Under the pieces are notes generated by a model, which did not search any database, was not told where the DNA came from, and saw nothing but the letters and a program-made list of their open reading frames with translations. Shown one piece after another: positions 23,939 through 27,687 of a stretch of DNA of 27,687 bases. The DNA lies in assembly GCA_947306025.1 (NCBI GenBank), contig CAMZFJ010000002.1:1-27687 (forward strand). The letters run 5' to 3'. The position numbers and the translations under genes were made by a program. This stretch comes from an uncultured Fibrobacter sp. (GTDB taxonomy: Bacteria > Fibrobacterota > Fibrobacteria > Fibrobacterales > Fibrobacteraceae). Numbering within the stretch: the stretch's first letter is position 1; each line of letters starts with the position of its first letter.

Positions 23939-26900
23939 TAGGCAAGTTCCTCTAGCTTATTCAATGAAAGTTTTTCTGCTAAATCTACGGCGTAATCTTT
24001 TGAAGTGAATGCAGTAAAGTGATCGCCTTTGAGTTCTTCGTACTTGATTTCGCCAATGCAAAGATCATCCCATTTTTGGAATAACATTTTGTCTGCATTT
24101 TTGAAGATGCTGTTGCCGTTATTCGCCTTTAAATAGCGTAAATCGCCAAAGTACGGAGTTGGATTATAATGAATCATGACGTTGAAATTTTGATCGAATG
24201 TTTTCTTGATTCGAGCAAACGCTTCGTCTGTTGTTGTTTTGGCAAACGCTCCGGAATATTCCTTGATTTTTGCAAAACGTTCGTTGGCCGATAATGCGTT
24301 GAACGCTCTGATGGCTGCCGCATCAGAAGAACTGCTGATTATTTTTTCAAAATCGGTTTCATCAATGATTTTCTTCTTTGTTTCTTCGAGGTATTGGACC
24401 ATTAAATAAGTGATGTCTTCAAATTTGAATCCGACTTTTTCTGGAGCAACGCCAATCAATGTCGCGAAGAAGAAGTCTTTCATGTTTGTTTGCTTGAGCT
24501 CGAATGGTAAACGTGCGCCTTCGACAATAGCAAGGTCTATGACTTCGATTCCTGCATTTTCTAGACGTTCGGCAAGTTCAAGCGAAAGTTTTCCGTTGAA
24601 ACTGTATCCGATAATTTGAATTTTTGTCACATGGGCGGCAATGATTTTATCTGCAAATTCCTTGGCTAAGACGCTTGCGACTTCGTCTTCTTTAAGTTCA
24701 AAGAATTGTTGCGTATTCAAAAGCTTGAATGTGTAAATTTCACCTTCGTCTTGTTTTTCCATGAGCGGGATTATTTCATGGAACATTTCGTCATTCCAAA
24801 GAACGGTCGGAAGAAGAATTCTTGCGCAATCGTTTTTGGCTTTGCCATAACGCTTAAGCTGGATGAATTCTCCCGGATTGCCAGATTCTTCTTCGATTTC
24901 GTTTTTCAGGAATCGTGCGACATCTGTAACGGTCGGGAAATCGAGTAATTGCTTCAGAATGGCGTCGAATGTCTTATCCGAAGCGAGTTCGTTGCGGATG
25001 GTCGTTGCCATTTGCGCCATGAGCAGGGAATCGGCACCAAAGTCATAGAAGATGTCGTACTTACCGATGGAATCAATATTCAATGCCTTGATGGCAATTT
25101 CGATAAGGCGATTTTCGATGGACAGGTCTTTACCTTGTGATGCTTCGAATGCGTCAGCGTAATGCTTGAGTGCGCGCTGATCGACGCTTCCGTCTGCGCC
25201 CAAAGGCAGCTTGTCGAGAATGTGAATGGAAACATTCTTTTCAGGGCAGAGGTCATTCAGAATCAACTTCACAGAAGATACAGCAACTTCATCCTTGTCG
25301 TACTTCATTTGCTTGACATACAAGTGACCGCCCAACATTTGCGCCTTGACGTCGTCTTGCGGGAATGTGGTAATGTTGTTGAGCCCATCTTTACTGCAAA
25401 TGAAATGAATCCATTCGTCCTTCGACAAGAACATATTTTTTTCTCTAATCTTGTCGGTAGGCTTGTCCATCATTAACGCCTGCGAGACAGATACGGATGC
25501 CATGTTATCGACCGCTTCTCCGATATAGAGGTATCCGCCAGGGACCAAGACTCTTTTGATTTGTTCTAGAGTGTAGTTCAAATCGATGGAATTGGCCATT
25601 ACGCCACCGCACAGGACAATATCGACACTGTTTTCTGCAATGCCCTGATTTTCGAAATCCTCATTGAAATCCAATTGCGTAAAGATCATGGCAGGATCTT
25701 TATGAGTGTATTCCGAGGCTGTCGTGAAAAATTGGGTGAACTTATCCGTGAAATTGTAAATGAACGGAATTCCCGATTTCTTGAGATAATCGAAAACCTG
25801 TTTGGTAATTACACCTGTGCCAGCACCCAATTCAAGGATTCTCCAAGTTTTTTTGGAATCCTTCATCATGGTCTTTTCCAAGAATGCGACAAGATACTTG
25901 TTGATGCTCTTGTTTGTATTTTGGGCTTGCATGATGTCAGTCCAGTTTTCTAGTGCATTCTTGTCTTTGCTACCGGTATAGTTCTTGTAAACAAATTCTT
26001 CTGGATTGACAGTTCCTTTTAATATTTCGCCAAAGTGTATTCCATTATCCTTGAGGTAAAGGAGGTATTCCGGCTTTGCGATATGGTTGTCAAGCTTTTG
26101 AATGGCCTCTTCCCACTTCTTTTCGTTCTTTTCAGGAGTGGTTTCTTCCAAAATCTTATAACCGTTTTTGCAAGCGGCGATTTTTCCATTGTTTACGAGA
26201 ACGTTAATCCATTCTTGGGCATGGAATTGATATTTTTCAGGCAAAGCCTGTTCCAATTCTTGCTTGGTAAAGTCTTTCCCGAATACGAGAATGTTTGTTT
26301 CCAAAAGTCCGAGAAGAATCGAATCCGCTGCGGCATCTTCTTGTGTTTTTGAACTGACTTTGATTTTTTCCCAATCGCAATCGGCCAACTGTTTATCGAC
26401 TTCCTCGCTGACCTGAGCGGCGATTTGTGTGAAAGAACTTTCTGCGACTTCGATTTGCTTGCCCTGCTTTTGGCGCGGTTCCACTGCAATGATGAGGTTG
26501 TCCTTATTGCTGCCCAAGAAAGCGGTTGCTTTTTCAATCGGTAGGCTGCTGACAAGCGCTTCTTCGACTTGCGTAAGGTTTAACGCACCCGTTTTGGCCT
26601 TTGATTCTTCGAAGAACTTGAGAATCTTCTTGCGGTCGATTTTGCCATTTGCAGAAAGCGGCAGAGCGTTGAATTCCTGAATGTAACCAGGATGCATGTA
26701 ATGCAAAAGGTATTTGTCAAGGTGTTCCTTGAGCTTTTCGCCGTCGATAACTTGCTTGTTGCATTTGACTTGCTTGACAAAGAATAGCACATGCAAAAGA
26801 TCGAGCGCGCTATCGTTTGCCGGGAACGAACTTATGCTAGCGTCTTTTTCACCATGCTGGAGTTTTTCTGCCCACTTGTGACGAGGCGTTTTTAGTTGTT

Positions 26901-27687
26901 CAAAAATTTCTCTTTGACGCTCCAAATCGTCGGACGGAACATCCATCAAAAGCGCCTGTGTAATCGTAATCCATGCCGAAAGTTCGTAAGATTCTAGGAA
27001 CATGAAATGTCCGCCAGGAACGATGACATCTTCAATCTGTTCCAATGTCTTTCCGAAATCAATAGCGTTATCCATGACGTAACCGCCAAAGACAATATCG
27101 AATGAATTGGATTTTAAACCTTGCTTGTGGAAATCTTCATTCAAGTCCAACTGCTTAAATACAAGTTCTGTATAATCCTTGAACATTTCCTGTGCGGTTG
27201 GGAAGAAGTGCTTTAGGTAATCCGTGAAGTAGTATTCAAATTTATACCCCTTTAATGCGGGTAATAAATATCTTGTTGCAGAGCCTGTTCCTGCGCCGAC
27301 TTCTAGAATGCGGATTGTGCGTTCAGGATTTTCGGCCAAGATCTGCTTTAGGTATTTCGCTAAAGTCTTGAATGCAATCTGCATGATTTTATTTTTGACA
27401 TAAAGCGAATCGGTATAACGATATTTGTCGCCTTCTTCTGCATACAAGAATTTACCTGGATCGACTTTACCTTGCGCAATTTCTGCAAGATTGTCGCCAT
27501 TGAGCTTGACATATTCAAGAAAATCTTTTGCAATGTATTCGCCGTTCCAAACTTCATAGGCGTCATTCCAAAGTTTCTCTTTTTCTTGCTCGGTGGCATC
27601 AATGCGACAAACGTAGGAATCACCTTGCTGTTCGATAAACTTTTCTGCAAGTAGATAGCCGAGCCATTGTGTGACAAGATAATGGTA
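23938..27687 (-). CDS. NRPS fragment: (A)-MT-A_sub-A_sub-MT-A_sub-PCP-TE, N-terminus off-window
   Basis: The frame is open to the right edge, so 1249 residues are visible and more lie outside; the first in-window TTG (27447) is not a credible start. In visible numbering: methyltransferase-like domain 1 (SAM motif EVGAGTG, about 129-135) leads into an A-domain C-terminal piece with A10 LPLSANGKIDRK (342-353); a second A8-like stretch follows (about 373-405), then methyltransferase-like domain 2 (ELGAGTG, about 619-625), a degenerate A10 (LPLGADGSVDQRAL, 827-840), a carrier domain (FGADS, Ser887) and a thioesterase (GYSFNG, Ser1029; His1223 in GDHF). Methyltransferases embedded in the A domain near A8 are known from pyochelin PchF and related proteins, and PchE/HMWP2 have an epimerase of the same fold. 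Here the unit is duplicated with no second A core and no carrier between. The A specificity cannot be read. Confidence 0.93.
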   Translation of the reverse strand, partial: YHYLVTQWLGYLLAEKFIEQQGDSYVCRIDATEQEKEKLWNDAYEVWNGEYIAKDFLEYVKLNGDNLAEIAQGKVDPGKFLYAEEGDKYRYTDSLYVKNKIMQIAFKTLAKYLKQILAENPERTIRILEVGAGTGSATRYLLPALKGYKFEYYFTDYLKHFFPTAQEMFKDYTELVFKQLDLNEDFHKQGLKSNSFDIVFGGYVMDNAIDFGKTLEQIEDVIVPGGHFMFLESYELSAWITITQALLMDVPSDDLERQREIFEQLKTPRHKWAEKLQHGEKDASISSFPANDSALDLLHVLFFVKQVKCNKQVIDGEKLKEHLDKYLLHYMHPGYIQEFNALPLSANGKIDRKKILKFFEESKAKTGALNLTQVEEALVSSLPIEKATAFLGSNKDNLIIAVEPRQKQGKQIEVAESSFTQIAAQVSEEVDKQLADCDWEKIKVSSKTQEDAAADSILLGLLETNILVFGKDFTKQELEQALPEKYQFHAQEWINVLVNNGKIAACKNGYKILEETTPEKNEKKWEEAIQKLDNHIAKPEYLLYLKDNGIHFGEILKGTVNPEEFVYKNYTGSKDKNALENWTDIMQAQNTNKSINKYLVAFLEKTMMKDSKKTWRILELGAGTGVITKQVFDYLKKSGIPFIYNFTDKFTQFFTTASEYTHKDPAMIFTQLDFNEDFENQGIAENSVDIVLCGGVMANSIDLNYTLEQIKRVLVPGGYLYIGEAVDNMASVSVSQALMMDKPTDKIREKNMFLSKDEWIHFICSKDGLNNITTFPQDDVKAQMLGGHLYVKQMKYDKDEVAVSSVKLILNDLCPEKNVSIHILDKLPLGADGSVDQRALKHYADAFEASQGKDLSIENRLIEIAIKALNIDSIGKYDIFYDFGADSLLMAQMATTIRNELASDKTFDAILKQLLDFPTVTDVARFLKNEIEEESGNPGEFIQLKRYGKAKNDCARILLPTVLWNDEMFHEIIPLMEKQDEGEIYTFKLLNTQQFFELKEDEVASVLAKEFADKIIAAHVTKIQIIGYSFNGKLSLELAERLENAGIEVIDLAIVEGARLPFELKQTNMKDFFFATLIGVAPEKVGFKFEDITYLMVQYLEETKKKIIDETDFEKIISSSSDAAAIRAFNALSANERFAKIKEYSGAFAKTTTDEAFARIKKTFDQNFNVMIHYNPTPYFGDLRYLKANNGNSIFKNADKMLFQKWDDLCIGEIKYEELKGDHFTAFTSKDYAVDLAEKLSLNKLEELA

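Noticed and set aside
27445..27447. TTG as the start of the MT/TE protein
   Set aside because: The frame upstream is open without a stop to the window edge and encodes the segment preceding the methyltransferase domain, similar to that before domain 2. The gene is cut by the window.
1..27687. CRISPR array, tRNA or rRNA
   Set aside because: No regularly spaced repeats, cloverleaf-like stretches or rRNA signatures were seen; nearly all the space is filled by protein genes.

Overview
The window is bacterial, with moderate GC, and most likely comes from a Fibrobacter-type organism (phylum Fibrobacterota). That assignment is an inference from lipoproteins with 'LAAC' lipoboxes followed by Ser/Asp-rich tethers, from the general base composition, and from the mix of TonB receptors with DUF4374-like lipoproteins; no rRNA or marker gene is present to prove it. 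Apart from a 30-codon gene end at the left edge, every gene fits one theme: making a thiazoline-type metal chelator (metallophore) and taking up iron.

Left part (1-9.9 kb). After a gene fragment and a bidirectional terminator lie two minus-strand fused ABC exporter-fold transporters of the YbtP/YbtQ (IrtA/IrtB) kind, translationally coupled. They are divergent from a plus-strand run: a surface or periplasmic propeller-like lipoprotein, a hairpin-rich intergenic block of about 190 bp, a TonB-dependent receptor, feoA and feoB. Middle part (9.9-13.7 kb): a second, paralogous TonB receptor and lipoprotein in the opposite order. FeoB and the second lipoprotein are each followed by a copy of the same two-hairpin terminator element.

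Right part (13.8-27.7 kb): a minus-strand operon that reads in from beyond the right edge. In transcription order it has an NRPS protein with two embedded methyltransferase-like domains, a carrier domain and a thioesterase (N-terminus off-window); a stand-alone heterocyclization (Cy) protein with a TubC-type docking domain; an Sfp-type phosphopantetheinyl transferase; a fatty acyl-AMP-ligase-like starter enzyme interrupted by an in-frame UGA; and a 2116-residue NRPS with layout carrier-Cy-A(Cys)-PCP-Cy-A(Cys)-PCP. Genes overlap by 1 to 23 bases or are separated by 9 bases.

Working model: the acyl-AMP ligase loads an acyl starter on the N-terminal carrier domain, two Cys residues are added and cyclized, the free Cy protein passes the chain to the methyltransferase/thioesterase protein for a third residue, and the thioesterase releases the product. 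The receptors and lipoproteins would bring the metal complex across the outer membrane, the YbtPQ-like pair across the inner membrane, and FeoAB would carry free ferrous iron. The layout resembles pyochelin and yersiniabactin assembly. It differs in having a FAAL-like rather than salicylate-type starter enzyme, a free Cy domain, and duplicated MT-in-A units with only one carrier domain after them. I see no CRISPR, tRNA, rRNA, transposase or phage genes.
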